DNA of 51,629 nucleotides. It comes from SKUL01 sp964487545. GTDB taxonomy: Bacteria; Bacteroidota; Bacteroidia; Flavobacteriales_D; SKUL01. The notes below the pieces were generated by a model, which made no database searches, was not told the origin of the DNA, and saw only the letters and a program-made list of their open reading frames with translations. The stretch covers positions 1-51,629 of the forward strand of contig CAZARI010000021.1 of NCBI GenBank assembly GCA_964487545.1. The letters run 5' to 3'. The position numbers and the translations under genes are program-made. Positions 43,033 through 51,629 of the stretch are shown here, in pieces (positions within the stretch are counted from its first letter, which is position 1; the number at the start of each line of letters is the position of its first letter).

Positions 43033-45993
43033 ATGGCCAGAATTATTTTCCTTCCGCTTTTGTTGTTTGCCCTTTCCACCTCCGGCCAACCCGCTGTGCT
43101 CAGCAGCGGATCTTGGTATCATTTCGTCACACAACAAGACGGTGTTCACCAACTTACCTACGATGAACTGCTGCAGTTGGGCGTTCTTTCTTCGTCGGTC
43201 ACCACCCAATCGATTCGTATGTATAGCAACGGCCCCGGTATGCTTCCTGAAGAAAACTGGATTCCCCGTCCTGATGATTTGCTCGAAATTCCGATAGCGG
43301 TGTTTGATGGAAACGACGGTGCGTTTGGCCCCGGAGATTATTTTCTATTCTACGGCACCGATCAGGTTATGTGGAAGTATCATGCGGCTGAAAACCGATT
43401 TTCTCATCAAAACAATCTCTACGACGATAAAACGCATTTTTTCCTGACCTTCAACGAAGGCAATGCACTTCGGATCAATACCGCAAGTTACGATTCACTT
43501 TCTGTGACCTTCGAAGCCAACACCTTTACCGACCGGCAGATACACGAACAGGAATTGTTCAATATTCACCATTCGGGAAAGAAGTGGTACGGCGAAGACT
43601 TTCAGAGCACTCCTTCCCGCAGTTTTACTTTTCAGTTTCCGAACATGGTATCCGGCCAGGAAGCAAGTTGTGTCATCGATTTGGTGTCGCGCTGTTATGG
43701 TGCCGGAAACACCAATGGCTTCACCCTTTCAACGTCGGGTGAATCACTGAATTTTGAAGTGGAAAATATATCCGGCAACTACCTGATCGATTTGGTGAAG
43801 CCGGCAAACAAAACATTGATTTTCACGCCGCAGAGCGACGAAATCACCGTTACCGTTGATTACGTGCCGCATGATTTGTACAGCGCTGCTTGGCTTAATT
43901 ACATCACCATTCAGGCCGAACGTGAATTACGCGCATCGCCCGAATCACAACTGCACTTTCGCCAGCCACAGGCACTGCAAACCGGAGCAACCACCTATTC
44001 AATTGCCAACTTTCAACCCGATTTTATGGTGTGGGAGGTAACCGATTTTCATCAACCGAAAAAAATTAACGGCGCTCTTTCAGAAAATCATTTTCATTTC
44101 ACTTCTCCCAATAATGTGCTGCGCGAATTTGTTTGTTTTTCACCCAACTCATTGCTAACCCCACAATTTGAAGGTAATGTGCCCAATCAAAACTTGAAAG
44201 GACAACCTCCAGCTCAGGGATTCATTGTGTCGCACCCCGATTTTTTATCTCAAGCAATGCAATTGGCTGCTTTTCACGAATCGCATGACGGTTTATCGGT
44301 AAATGTAGCGACCACCGATCAGATTTACCGCGAGTTTTCGGGTGGCGCAAAAGATATCACGGCAATAAAAGATTATTTGCGTTTTTTTTACGATCAGGCT
44401 GGATTTACAGGCGTTTCGCCGAAGTATCTCTGCATCATCGGAGATGCCTCATTCGATTATAAGGGCAACATGTATCCGGGGGCTGATTTTGTACCTACGT
44501 TCGAATCAGAAACATCCTTTGGCATCATCAACTCTTATGGTGCTGATGATTATTTCGGATTGCTCGATTTCTCTGATTCCAATGAATTGACCGACGGACT
44601 TGACCTCGGCATAGGAAGAATTCCTGCCAAATCGGTGCAAGAAGCACAATCGATCATCGATAAGATTATGAATTATACGCTGCCCGAAATGGCCGGCGAA
44701 TGGCAATACAATGTGATGTTTTCTGCTGATGATGAGGACAACAACCTACACATGTCTCAGGCAAATAGCCTGGCAGAAAACCTGTTGCAAAATCACTGCC
44801 CCATTCAGATGCACAAGATATATTTTGACGCGTTTGAACAGATTTCACTTCCCGAAGGTGACCGATATCCTGATGCAACTGCGGCCATAATCGATCATAT
44901 AAATAAAGGTATGCTGGTTTGCAATTACACTGGTCATAGCGGTTATGCCAACTGGGCTGCGGAGCAAGTGCTCACGGCATCACATATCGATGATCTGGAC
45001 AATGACTATCTGCCCCTTTTCTTTATGGCCAACTGCGAATTTAGTAGGTTCGACGCACCACATTATGTGAGCGGCGGCGAACTTTTGCTTTCGAATCCGC
45101 AAGGCGGAGCCATTGCCTGCATCAGTAATTCCCGACCCGCATATTCCTCGACCAATTACGCGATTAACACCAAATTTTACCAACAGTTATTTGCCCGCGA
45201 AAATGGCGAATACTTGCGCCTGGGCGACATTGTTAGAAACGCTAAAAACACAAGTATCCATTCATCCACTACGGCGCATCGTTCCATTAACCTGCTTGGC
45301 GATCCCATGTTGCGCCTTCGTTATCCGGAGTTAAATATGGAAATAATCGACGTTAGCGGTGCTGAGTTCATTAACAACTCCTATGAAATAAACCCGAATA
45401 CTCCCGTGAGTTTTACGGGCAATGTGACTGATTTTTTTGGTGAATTCCAAACCGGATTCAATGGAGAAATGTCATACTTGGTTCTCGACAGCAAAATCCC
45501 ACAAATCACCCTGTCTAACGATAATTTCGAACCATTTTCCTACACTGCCCGAACCGACACGGTGGCATGGGGCACTGCCGCCGTTAGCAATGGCGTTTTC
45601 GATTTTACAATTGCAAATTGGCAAAATGGCAATGATTTTTTGGGCAATGGAAAAATGCTGCTTTTCGCCACCGACGGATCTGTGTCTGCATCTGGGTGCT
45701 TTACCGAGATTCAAATGGTGTCAAGCCTGACAAGTATTCAGAATAATCGAGCGCTTCAGGCAGTTTTCTATCCAAACCCTGTTCAGGAAAAACTCAATAT
45801 TTCTCTTTCCGGAAACACCCTGCCTGTTCAGTTGGAAATTTATGACGATGCTGGAAGGGTTCTTCACCAGTCAAAACGCTCGCCTTCCGAAACCATTGAA
45901 ATTTCTATGCACGACTATGTTCCGGGCACTTATCTCATTCGGATATCAACGGAAAATGGTAGCGTAGTGGCTCGCGTAATTATGCAAAACTAG
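43033..45993 (+). CDS. PorU-like C25 peptidase with own T9SS sorting domain
   Basis: This 986-residue secreted protein is a second member of the gingipain/PorU C25 family in the window. It has a signal peptide ending TSGQ, the same upstream block as porU (GDYFLFYGTDQVMWKY, LCIIGDASFDYKG, ADDYFGLLDFSDSN, IGRIPAKSVQEAQ, FSADDEDNNLHM), and a catalytic pair in NYTGHSGYANW (H635) and FMANCEFSRFD (C668), 33 residues apart. The last 74 residues are a classic type A sorting domain (YPNPVQEKLNIS ... GTYLIRISTENGSVVARVI), so it is likely itself T9SS cargo. Compared with PorU it is 300 residues shorter. Whether it acts as an alternative sortase, a processing protease or a gingipain-like enzyme cannot be decided from sequence. 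Confidence 0.88.
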   Translation: MARIIFLPLLLFALSTSGQPAVLSSGSWYHFVTQQDGVHQLTYDELLQLGVLSSSVTTQSIRMYSNGPGMLPEENWIPRPDDLLEIPIAVFDGNDGAFGPGDYFLFYGTDQVMWKYHAAENRFSHQNNLYDDKTHFFLTFNEGNALRINTASYDSLSVTFEANTFTDRQIHEQELFNIHHSGKKWYGEDFQSTPSRSFTFQFPNMVSGQEASCVIDLVSRCYGAGNTNGFTLSTSGESLNFEVENISGNYLIDLVKPANKTLIFTPQSDEITVTVDYVPHDLYSAAWLNYITIQAERELRASPESQLHFRQPQALQTGATTYSIANFQPDFMVWEVTDFHQPKKINGALSENHFHFTSPNNVLREFVCFSPNSLLTPQFEGNVPNQNLKGQPPAQGFIVSHPDFLSQAMQLAAFHESHDGLSVNVATTDQIYREFSGGAKDITAIKDYLRFFYDQAGFTGVSPKYLCIIGDASFDYKGNMYPGADFVPTFESETSFGIINSYGADDYFGLLDFSDSNELTDGLDLGIGRIPAKSVQEAQSIIDKIMNYTLPEMAGEWQYNVMFSADDEDNNLHMSQANSLAENLLQNHCPIQMHKIYFDAFEQISLPEGDRYPDATAAIIDHINKGMLVCNYTGHSGYANWAAEQVLTASHIDDLDNDYLPLFFMANCEFSRFDAPHYVSGGELLLSNPQGGAIACISNSRPAYSSTNYAINTKFYQQLFARENGEYLRLGDIVRNAKNTSIHSSTTAHRSINLLGDPMLRLRYPELNMEIIDVSGAEFINNSYEINPNTPVSFTGNVTDFFGEFQTGFNGEMSYLVLDSKIPQITLSNDNFEPFSYTARTDTVAWGTAAVSNGVFDFTIANWQNGNDFLGNGKMLLFATDGSVSASGCFTEIQMVSSLTSIQNNRALQAVFYPNPVQEKLNISLSGNTLPVQLEIYDDAGRVLHQSKRSPSETIEISMHDYVPGTYLIRISTENGSVVARVIMQN

Positions 45994-46015
45994 TTGGCAG
46001 GCGTTTGTTTTGGGC

Positions 46016-46732
46016 TTACAAACGAAAGAGAATCGGGATAAACATTTGGGTATTGACCAGTTCGCCGGCTTTCTTGCCTGGTGACCATCGCGGCATTCTT
46101 TCCACAACGCGTATGGCCTCAAGATCGAGATTTTGATCGATACTGTTCATTATGGTCACTCTCTCGACCTCGCCCACTTTATTGACAACAAACGAAACAA
46201 CCACCTCGCCTTCTACACTGTTAAGACGAGCAGCTTCGGGGAATTTCAAGTTTTCTGACAAGTATTTTTCCAGAGCACGTTGTCCCCCTTCAAACTCGGG
46301 CATGATATCCGGGTCGATTATCGGTTCTTCGCCAAACTTATAACCGCTGTAAAACCGTTCTGCTTTGGGTTCACCATTTGGCTCCCAACGATTCCAAACC
46401 CCAATCTTGGCTCCGTTGTCAAATTTACCTTCAGACTCCTTCTGACCATTTTGGTAAAAGTAGGTGAACGTGCCGTGCCCTACTTCAAGGGCGTCATCAA
46501 TATAATGACCGCGCATTTTCAATTCACCGCTACTGAAATACACCATAACAAGCCAGCCTTTATCGTCGTCTTGTTCGGCTTTTCTGAAATAAGTGGCTTG
46601 TTTTCTTTTGCACACTTCCATTTTGGCGTTAAGGTAAACCCTTACACCCGGCGCTGGTGGCTCCACCTTTTTCTGTGCAACCGCAGCGATTGAAACCAGA
46701 GATAGGATGAAAACCAAAAATAAATTCTTCAT
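46016..46732 (-). CDS. Secreted protein with MORN-like repeats and TonB C-terminal domain
   Basis: This 238-residue protein starts at ATG 46732 (MKNLFLVFILSLVS), with a signal peptide ending VAAVAQ-type AQ. The middle part has short repeats of the YwqK/MORN type (YFSSGELKMRGHYIDDALE, FTYFYQNGQKESEGKFDNGAKIGVWNRW, GEPKAERFYSG). The C-terminus is a TonB_C domain: LKFPEAARLNSVEGEVVVSF and MPRWSPGKKAGELVNTQMFIPILF. It has no transmembrane anchor other than the signal, so it is a periplasmic TonB-domain protein and not a classical transducer. Such proteins are frequent in Bacteroidota with unknown role. It converges with the C25 gene. Confidence 0.82.
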   Translation of the reverse strand: MKNLFLVFILSLVSIAAVAQKKVEPPAPGVRVYLNAKMEVCKRKQATYFRKAEQDDDKGWLVMVYFSSGELKMRGHYIDDALEVGHGTFTYFYQNGQKESEGKFDNGAKIGVWNRWEPNGEPKAERFYSGYKFGEEPIIDPDIMPEFEGGQRALEKYLSENLKFPEAARLNSVEGEVVVSFVVNKVGEVERVTIMNSIDQNLDLEAIRVVERMPRWSPGKKAGELVNTQMFIPILFRL

Positions 46733-46863
46733 GTGATACATTAATTCGAAGGATAATCTAATACTGGGTTGAATACGAAAACAGGTAGGTAGTGTTACAC
46801 GAGAAAACAGCCAAAAAAACCAAATAAACCAACCATTGGGAAAGCGTTTTTATTGGACAACCA

Positions 46864-48402
46864 TTACGCCAGCCAACCTTCGCGGTCGAGCGAGCGGTAT
46901 TGAATCGCCTCGGCTACATGACGACTTTCGATTCGCTCTTCGTGATCCAGGTCGGCGATGGTTCGGGCAACTTTCAGAATCCGGGCATAAGAACGAGCCG
47001 AAAAACCCAACCGCTCAACGGCATTTTTCAACAATCGGTTTCCCGCTTCGTCTACTTCACAGTAGGTCTTCATTAGCTTAGGTGTAAGCTGTGCGTTGTT
47101 GTGAATGGTTTCCATCTTTTCATAGCGTTTGGTTTGAATTTGTCGCGCACGGGCTACCCGTTCTCGTATGGCTGCACTGTTTTCTCCGCTCGCCTTATCG
47201 GATAACTCGTTAAACGGCACAGGACCAACTTCAATGTGCAGATCAATGCGGTCCATCAAGGGGCCCGAAATTTTATTGAGGTATCTTTTCACTGCTATTT
47301 CTGAATCTCCAGACCCTTTTTCTGGATCGTAAAAGTCGCCACTTGGCGAAGGGTTCATCGATGCCACCAACATAAAACTGGCGGGATAATCAACCGAAAT
47401 TTTTGCACGCGAAATGGTAACACAGCGGTCTTCCATCGGTTGACGCAGCACCTCCAACACAGTACGCTTAAACTCCGGCAACTCATCGAGAAAAAGAATG
47501 CCGTTGTGCGCCAATGATATTTCGCCTGGTTTGGGGTTAGTACCTCCGCCCACCAGGGCTACATCGCTCACGGTATGGTGTGGATTTCGAAATGGCCGGG
47601 TGGTGATCAGGGCGCTGTCGGCATTCATCAGTCCAATCACTGAGTGAATCTTAGTGGTTTCGAGTGCTTCCTGCAAACTTAGTGGAGGTAAAATAGTTGG
47701 AATCCTTTTGGCTAACATGGTTTTCCCTACACCTGGCGGGCCGATGAGAATCACATTGTGACCACCGGCAGCAGCTATTTCGAGCGCCCGTTTCACATTT
47801 TCCTGACCTTTCACATCGCTGAAGTCGACCGTATAGGTGTTCGAATCTTTTGAAAACTCAGATCGGGTATCCACCTGAACCGGTTCCATTGTTGTTTCAC
47901 CATTAAAGAAATGGATCACCTCATTGATGTGATCAGCTCCGTATACTTCCAATCCATCAACGATAGCTGCTTCGCGTGCATTCTGCCTCGGAAGGATAAA
48001 TCCCTTAAAGCCTTCTTTACGCGCCTGAATGGCAATGGGCAGTGCTCCTCTGATGGGTTGTAAACCACCATCGAGCGAGAGTTCACCCATCATCATGTAA
48101 TCGCCCAGTTTATCTGAATCGATTTGACCGGACGCCCCGAGAATTCCCATGGCCAAGGTTAAATCATAAGCAGAGCCTTCCTTGCGGATATCGGCCGGAG
48201 CCATGTTGATGATGATCCGCTTTCCAGGCACTCGGTAGCCGTTATTGTTGAGTGCTGCCTTAATTCGTTGCTCACTTTCTTTAACCGCATTATCGGGCAA
48301 ACCAACCAGAAAAAATTTTGCTCCCTGCCCCATGTTGGTTTCTACGGTGATGGTAATGGCTTCTACACCATAAACAGCGCTTCCGAAGGTTTTAACCAGC
48401 AT
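46864..48402 (-). CDS. comM: YifB/ComM-family AAA ATPase (Mg chelatase-like)
   Basis: This 512-residue protein is a ComM/YifB protein, a hexameric helicase that promotes branch migration during natural transformation in competent bacteria. The N-terminal LonC-like domain (VYGVEAITITVETNMGQGAKF, GLPDNAVKESEQRIKAAL) is followed by the AAA core: Walker A GPPGVGKTM (K227), RNPHHTVSDVALVGGG, ISLAHNGILFLDELPEF and the C-terminal FSARSYARILKVARTIADL. Whether the organism is competent is not shown by this window. It begins six bases after gmhA and is probably co-transcribed. Confidence 0.92.
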   Translation of the reverse strand: MLVKTFGSAVYGVEAITITVETNMGQGAKFFLVGLPDNAVKESEQRIKAALNNNGYRVPGKRIIINMAPADIRKEGSAYDLTLAMGILGASGQIDSDKLGDYMMMGELSLDGGLQPIRGALPIAIQARKEGFKGFILPRQNAREAAIVDGLEVYGADHINEVIHFFNGETTMEPVQVDTRSEFSKDSNTYTVDFSDVKGQENVKRALEIAAAGGHNVILIGPPGVGKTMLAKRIPTILPPLSLQEALETTKIHSVIGLMNADSALITTRPFRNPHHTVSDVALVGGGTNPKPGEISLAHNGILFLDELPEFKRTVLEVLRQPMEDRCVTISRAKISVDYPASFMLVASMNPSPSGDFYDPEKGSGDSEIAVKRYLNKISGPLMDRIDLHIEVGPVPFNELSDKASGENSAAIRERVARARQIQTKRYEKMETIHNNAQLTPKLMKTYCEVDEAGNRLLKNAVERLGFSARSYARILKVARTIADLDHEERIESRHVAEAIQYRSLDREGWLA

Positions 48403-48407
48403 GTCAT

Positions 48408-48977
48408 TTAGTTTTTACGTTCCAGAAAGTCGATCAACGAGTGAATGATTTTGATATGGATTTCTTGAACCCGATCGGCATAATCCGATTGAGGAGCCCT
48501 GATTTCCACATCGCATAGCGCGGCGAGTTGGCCTCCATCTTTTCCCGTGAGTCCTACCACCTTAATGCCCTTATGGCGGGCAGTTTCTGCAGCGCGAATA
48601 ACATTGGCAGAGTTGCCAGAAGTACTGATTGCCAACAATATATCATTACTCCTCCCCATTCCTTCTACAAATCGCGAAAAGATAAATTCATAGCCGTAAT
48701 CATTGGCTACACAACTGATATGCGTTGGATCTGAAATGGAAATAGCCGCCATCGAAGGTCTGTTTTCGCGATACCTTCCGGTGAGTTCTTCGGCGAAATG
48801 CATCGCATCGCTCATGCTGCCGCCGTTTCCGCACGAAATAATTTTACCACCGCTTTTCAGCGACTGATGCATCAGCTCACCTGCGGCTGCAATAGCTGCC
48901 ATAGCGTTTTCATCGTTGAGAAAGTTGACGAGTACGGCATGTGCCTCCTCGAAATGTTTTCGGATGTACTGGGGCAT
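48408..48977 (-). CDS. gmhA: Phosphoheptose isomerase-like SIS protein
   Basis: This 189-residue sugar-isomerase (SIS) domain protein has the GmhA pattern: ISCGNGGSMSDAMHFAEEL, CVANDYGYEFIFSRFVEG, LLAISTSGNSANVIRAAE, GLTGKDGGQLAALCDV and the C-terminal DRVQEIHIKIIHSLIDFLE. GmhA converts sedoheptulose-7-phosphate to D-glycero-heptose-7-phosphate for LPS core heptose. No other heptose genes are nearby, so a related SIS isomerase role is possible. It is directly followed by comM; a promoter box lies 17 bases upstream. Confidence 0.9.
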   Translation of the reverse strand: MPQYIRKHFEEAHAVLVNFLNDENAMAAIAAAGELMHQSLKSGGKIISCGNGGSMSDAMHFAEELTGRYRENRPSMAAISISDPTHISCVANDYGYEFIFSRFVEGMGRSNDILLAISTSGNSANVIRAAETARHKGIKVVGLTGKDGGQLAALCDVEIRAPQSDYADRVQEIHIKIIHSLIDFLERKN

Positions 48978-48993
48978 GGAAAACGGTTTGTTC

Positions 48994-49001
48994 CAAAAAT
49001 A
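48994..49001 (-). promoter_or_regulatory. -7 element of the gmhA-comM operon
   Basis: TATTTTTG on the minus strand (49001-48994) ends 16 bases before the gmhA ATG. A CTTG 22 bases further upstream (49027-49024) may be the -33 element. Confidence 0.45.
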
Positions 49002-49033
49002 CTAATTTAAATAAACGCTGTACCAAGATGTTG

Positions 49034-51475
49034 TCAGCTACCGTATTTCTGTTTATAGGCCTTGATGCCTGAGTCCAGCCAGTTGACGTAGTTGTCTACG
49101 TTTAAATTATAGGCCGTAGGTTCTACCAGGCTTCCCTCATCGTGAGCCATCAGAACATACAGCGGCTGTGAGTTGCTATTGTAGCGACTTGCCTGAAAAT
49201 GGCTCCACTTGTTTCCAATGGTTTTGAGGGTGCGGGTTCTTGAGCCGAGCGTTACTTCTATCTGTTCTGCTTCGGGCAGTGGGCGTTTATCATCGACATA
49301 CAGCGAAATCAACACCACTTCATTTCTAAGTCGATTCAGCACTTCGGGCTCTGACCACACCTGCTCTTCCATTTTGCGGCAATTTACGCAGGCGTGTCCA
49401 GTGAAGTCGAGCAGCACTGGTTTGTTTACTTCGCGAGCATAGGCCAGTCCGGCATCATAATCCTTAAATGCCATCAGACCATGAACGGTGGTTGATGCGT
49501 TGGGCGGAAGCACATCATTGCTTGCAGAGGCAGCGCCACCGCCACCAAGACCGAATCCGGCTCCACTTTCGCTGTAGTGCATGGGTGGTGGAAAACCACT
49601 GATTATTTTCAGTGGGGCGCCCCACATTCCGGGGATCAGATAAATGACAAATACCACAGTGACGACACCGAACAACATCCGGCCAACCGATAGTTTCTCC
49701 ATTTTACTATCATTCGGAAGCCGGAAAGCACCAAAAAGGTAAAAAGCCATAATGGTGAAAATACCAATCCACACCGCAATAAATACCTCGCGGGTGATGA
49801 TTTCTTTCTGCAGAACTAAGTCGGCATTGGACAAAAACTTAAAGGCCAGTGCCAGCTCCAGAAAACCCAACACCACTTTTACTGAGTTGAGCCAGCCTCC
49901 CGATTGAGGTAAGCTGTTGAGCCAACCGGGAAATGCAGCAAACAACCCAAAGGGCAGCGCGAGGGCTAGCGAAAAGCCAAACATTCCAACCAGTGGCCCA
50001 GATGTTCCGCCGATATAGGCTGCCTCCACGAGCAGGGTTCCGATAATAGGGCCAGTGCACGAGAACGACACCAGCGCAAGGGTAAATGCCATGAAGAAGA
50101 TTCCGATCAAGCCCCCGCGGTCGGCATTCCGGTCAACTTTATTGATAAATGAACTGGGCAGCGTAATCTCAAAGGCGCCGAAAAAGGAAATGGCAAAAAC
50201 CACAAAAAGCACAAAAAACGCAATGTTAAACCACACGTTGGTTGACATTGCATTGAGCGCATCCGCTCCAAACACTACCGTTACCCCAAATCCGAGCAGA
50301 ACATAGATGACAATAATCGAAAGGGCGTAAATAAAAGCATTGGTCACTCCTTTTGCTCGGGTTTTACTTTGCTTGGTGAAGAAACTAACGGTCATCGGAA
50401 TCATGGGAAACACACATGGCGTTAACAAGGCCGCGAATCCTCCGATAAATGCAATGATGAAAATACCGAGCAGCGACCGATCGGGGGTGGAATCTTTTGT
50501 ACTTACCGGAGCAACTTCTACCACTGCCTTCTTGCCCGGTAAGGTAAGGCTAAACTCTTCCGGATCAGGAAAAATACACCGTTGATTATCGCAGGCCATA
50601 TACCCCACTGAGCCGATTAAAGCCACCAGCTCACCAGTATCCTCAAACTCCTGGCGGAATTCAACCGAACCATCAAAATAACTCAATACCATTTCAAAAA
50701 CGGGATCATACTCTGTGTTCGGTTCGGGTTCTTCCACTCCACCAATCATTTTCAGGCCATCCACCTGTTCAAAAATAAACTCCGTTGGCAGGGGGCCATC
50801 CAAATTTTCAAGATTTTGTGAATACAAATGCCAATTATCATCAATCTCGGCACGTGCCACAAACACATAGCGGTTGTCGCCTTTTTCTTCGAGGTTAAAC
50901 GCCCACTTTACCGGCTCGAGAATACCAGAAACTCCAGTTGTTGAAGGATTTCCAAGGCTCAATCCCGCGGATTCTAAATCGCTGTCGACAGAAGATGAAT
51001 TAGCAGCAGGAACATTAATGGCAAAATCGATATCTTCGGGTGGCAGGCAGCGCTCGTCGTTACAAGTCATGTAAGTGAGCATTCCCTTGACTACCACCGC
51101 GTCTTCGGGCTTTACTTTAATGCGCTGCAGAAACTCCACCTCACCATCGTGAAAATTCAGATCCATGTCAAAATTCGGATCAAACTTGGTGATGTATGGC
51201 GGTTCTATAAATTCTCCATCGAGCTTGTAATTGCTTCCTTTCTCAAACGAAAAAGAGGTGGCAATCGGCCCTTCATCGCTTGGGAGCTCAGTGGCATATA
51301 CGTGCCAGGTGTCTTCGATAGTGGCTTTCAACGACAAAATAGCAAAATCATCGCCGCGCTCTTTTACCGAAAACGTCCAGTCAACCGGATCGTAAATCTG
51401 CGCTATACCCGTTGTAGAAACGGCAGCGAAAAGCATTGTAATTATGAATTGAATTGCTGTGATTCTCACGATCAT
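49034..51475 (-). CDS. dsbD: Thiol:disulfide interchange protein DsbD with duplicated N-terminal domain
   Basis: This 813-residue protein transfers electrons from cytoplasmic thioredoxin across the inner membrane to periplasmic thiols. After a signal peptide it carries two DsbD N-terminal (alpha) domains in tandem: the first at about 25-165 with a cysteine pair C138/C143 (TCNDERC), the second at about 185-330 with C295/C300 (ACDNQRC). The CcdA-like membrane part follows, with FAALLTPCVFPMIPM and FSCTGPIIGTLL containing the membrane cysteine pair. A C-terminal thioredoxin domain has HACVNC (C696, C699). One alpha domain is usual, so the duplication is notable. It could support cytochrome c maturation and the cysteine proteins of the metal island. 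Confidence 0.93.
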   Translation of the reverse strand: MIVRITAIQFIITMLFAAVSTTGIAQIYDPVDWTFSVKERGDDFAILSLKATIEDTWHVYATELPSDEGPIATSFSFEKGSNYKLDGEFIEPPYITKFDPNFDMDLNFHDGEVEFLQRIKVKPEDAVVVKGMLTYMTCNDERCLPPEDIDFAINVPAANSSSVDSDLESAGLSLGNPSTTGVSGILEPVKWAFNLEEKGDNRYVFVARAEIDDNWHLYSQNLENLDGPLPTEFIFEQVDGLKMIGGVEEPEPNTEYDPVFEMVLSYFDGSVEFRQEFEDTGELVALIGSVGYMACDNQRCIFPDPEEFSLTLPGKKAVVEVAPVSTKDSTPDRSLLGIFIIAFIGGFAALLTPCVFPMIPMTVSFFTKQSKTRAKGVTNAFIYALSIIVIYVLLGFGVTVVFGADALNAMSTNVWFNIAFFVLFVVFAISFFGAFEITLPSSFINKVDRNADRGGLIGIFFMAFTLALVSFSCTGPIIGTLLVEAAYIGGTSGPLVGMFGFSLALALPFGLFAAFPGWLNSLPQSGGWLNSVKVVLGFLELALAFKFLSNADLVLQKEIITREVFIAVWIGIFTIMAFYLFGAFRLPNDSKMEKLSVGRMLFGVVTVVFVIYLIPGMWGAPLKIISGFPPPMHYSESGAGFGLGGGGAASASNDVLPPNASTTVHGLMAFKDYDAGLAYAREVNKPVLLDFTGHACVNCRKMEEQVWSEPEVLNRLRNEVVLISLYVDDKRPLPEAEQIEVTLGSRTRTLKTIGNKWSHFQASRYNSNSQPLYVLMAHDEGSLVEPTAYNLNVDNYVNWLDSGIKAYKQKYGS

Positions 51476-51497
51476 GATAATACTTGATTAATGTTGG

Positions 51498-51505
51498 CAA
51501 ATCTA
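51498..51505 (-). promoter_or_regulatory. -7 element of dsbD
   Basis: TAGATTTG on the minus strand (51505-51498) matches the -7 consensus and ends 22 bases before the dsbD ATG. No consensus -33 box is seen. Confidence 0.4.
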
Positions 51506-51629
51506 CTGAATTTAAAAGACGCCATCCGGCTTAAAGCACCGATAAACTTGCATTCTCAATACAAAAATTGTGAAAAACGACCGGTGAGTGACGGGCAAAA
51601 CAACCCTTGCTGTACAATTTATTTCAATT

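Noticed and set aside
45994..46020. Inverted repeat CGTTTG/CAAACG as terminator between the convergent C25 and TonB-domain genes
   Set aside because: Only six pairs, a long loop and no T run; it overlaps the stop of the TonB-domain gene.

Overview
The window is a typical stretch of Bacteroidota chromosome, most likely from a marine Flavobacteriia-type bacterium. The evidence is a type IX secretion/gliding set (PorU, PorV, a PorP/SprF-like protein, GldJ), a second PorU-like C25 peptidase with a type IX C-terminal sorting domain, many short-signal lipoproteins, an NhaD Na+/H+ antiporter, a Bacteroidota-style ExbB-ExbD-TonB operon, and promoters of the TTTG/TAnnTTTG type with almost no Shine-Dalgarno sequences. 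I see no rRNA, tRNA, CRISPR array, insertion sequence or phage gene.

Left part (1-7.9 kb, all minus strand). A very long PKD-repeat surface protein enters from the left edge. Upstream of it is a block that looks like a periplasmic/outer-membrane copper (or other metal) handling island: a small Cys/His-motif membrane protein, an outer-membrane barrel protein with a CDICGC N-terminus, a His-rich lipoprotein, an MbnP-family lipoprotein and two consecutive di-heme peroxidase/MbnH-like lipoproteins. The last three are joined by two GTGA stop/start overlaps. This is the most interesting part of the window.

Middle left (7.9-17.5 kb). A RecB/AddA-like helicase-nuclease with an ElaA-like acetyltransferase, a DUF1573 protein, pyruvate dehydrogenase E2 and E1-alpha, cytidine deaminase, a VTC-domain/DUF4956 pair, and ispF.

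T9SS block (17.5-27 kb). PorV and PorU lie on the minus strand behind each other; divergently, a PorP/SprF-like protein, GldJ and MurF are on the plus strand. PorU (sortase) and PorV (shuttle) process and attach T9SS cargo, and the PKD protein and the second C25 protein are plausible cargo.

Right part (27-51.6 kb). Acyl-CoA dehydrogenase, AnmK, a Glu/Leu dehydrogenase plus NhaD, ExbB-ExbD-TonB-FolC, HemN, a class II cytochrome c lipoprotein, a methyltransferase, a MacB/LolD-type ATPase, a cobalamin adenosyltransferase, a DUF2795 protein, SecA, the PorU paralogue, a TonB-C-domain protein, ComM/YifB, GmhA and a DsbD with a duplicated N-terminal domain. Most genes are housekeeping and closely packed; only one gap exceeds 300 bases (12169-12536).
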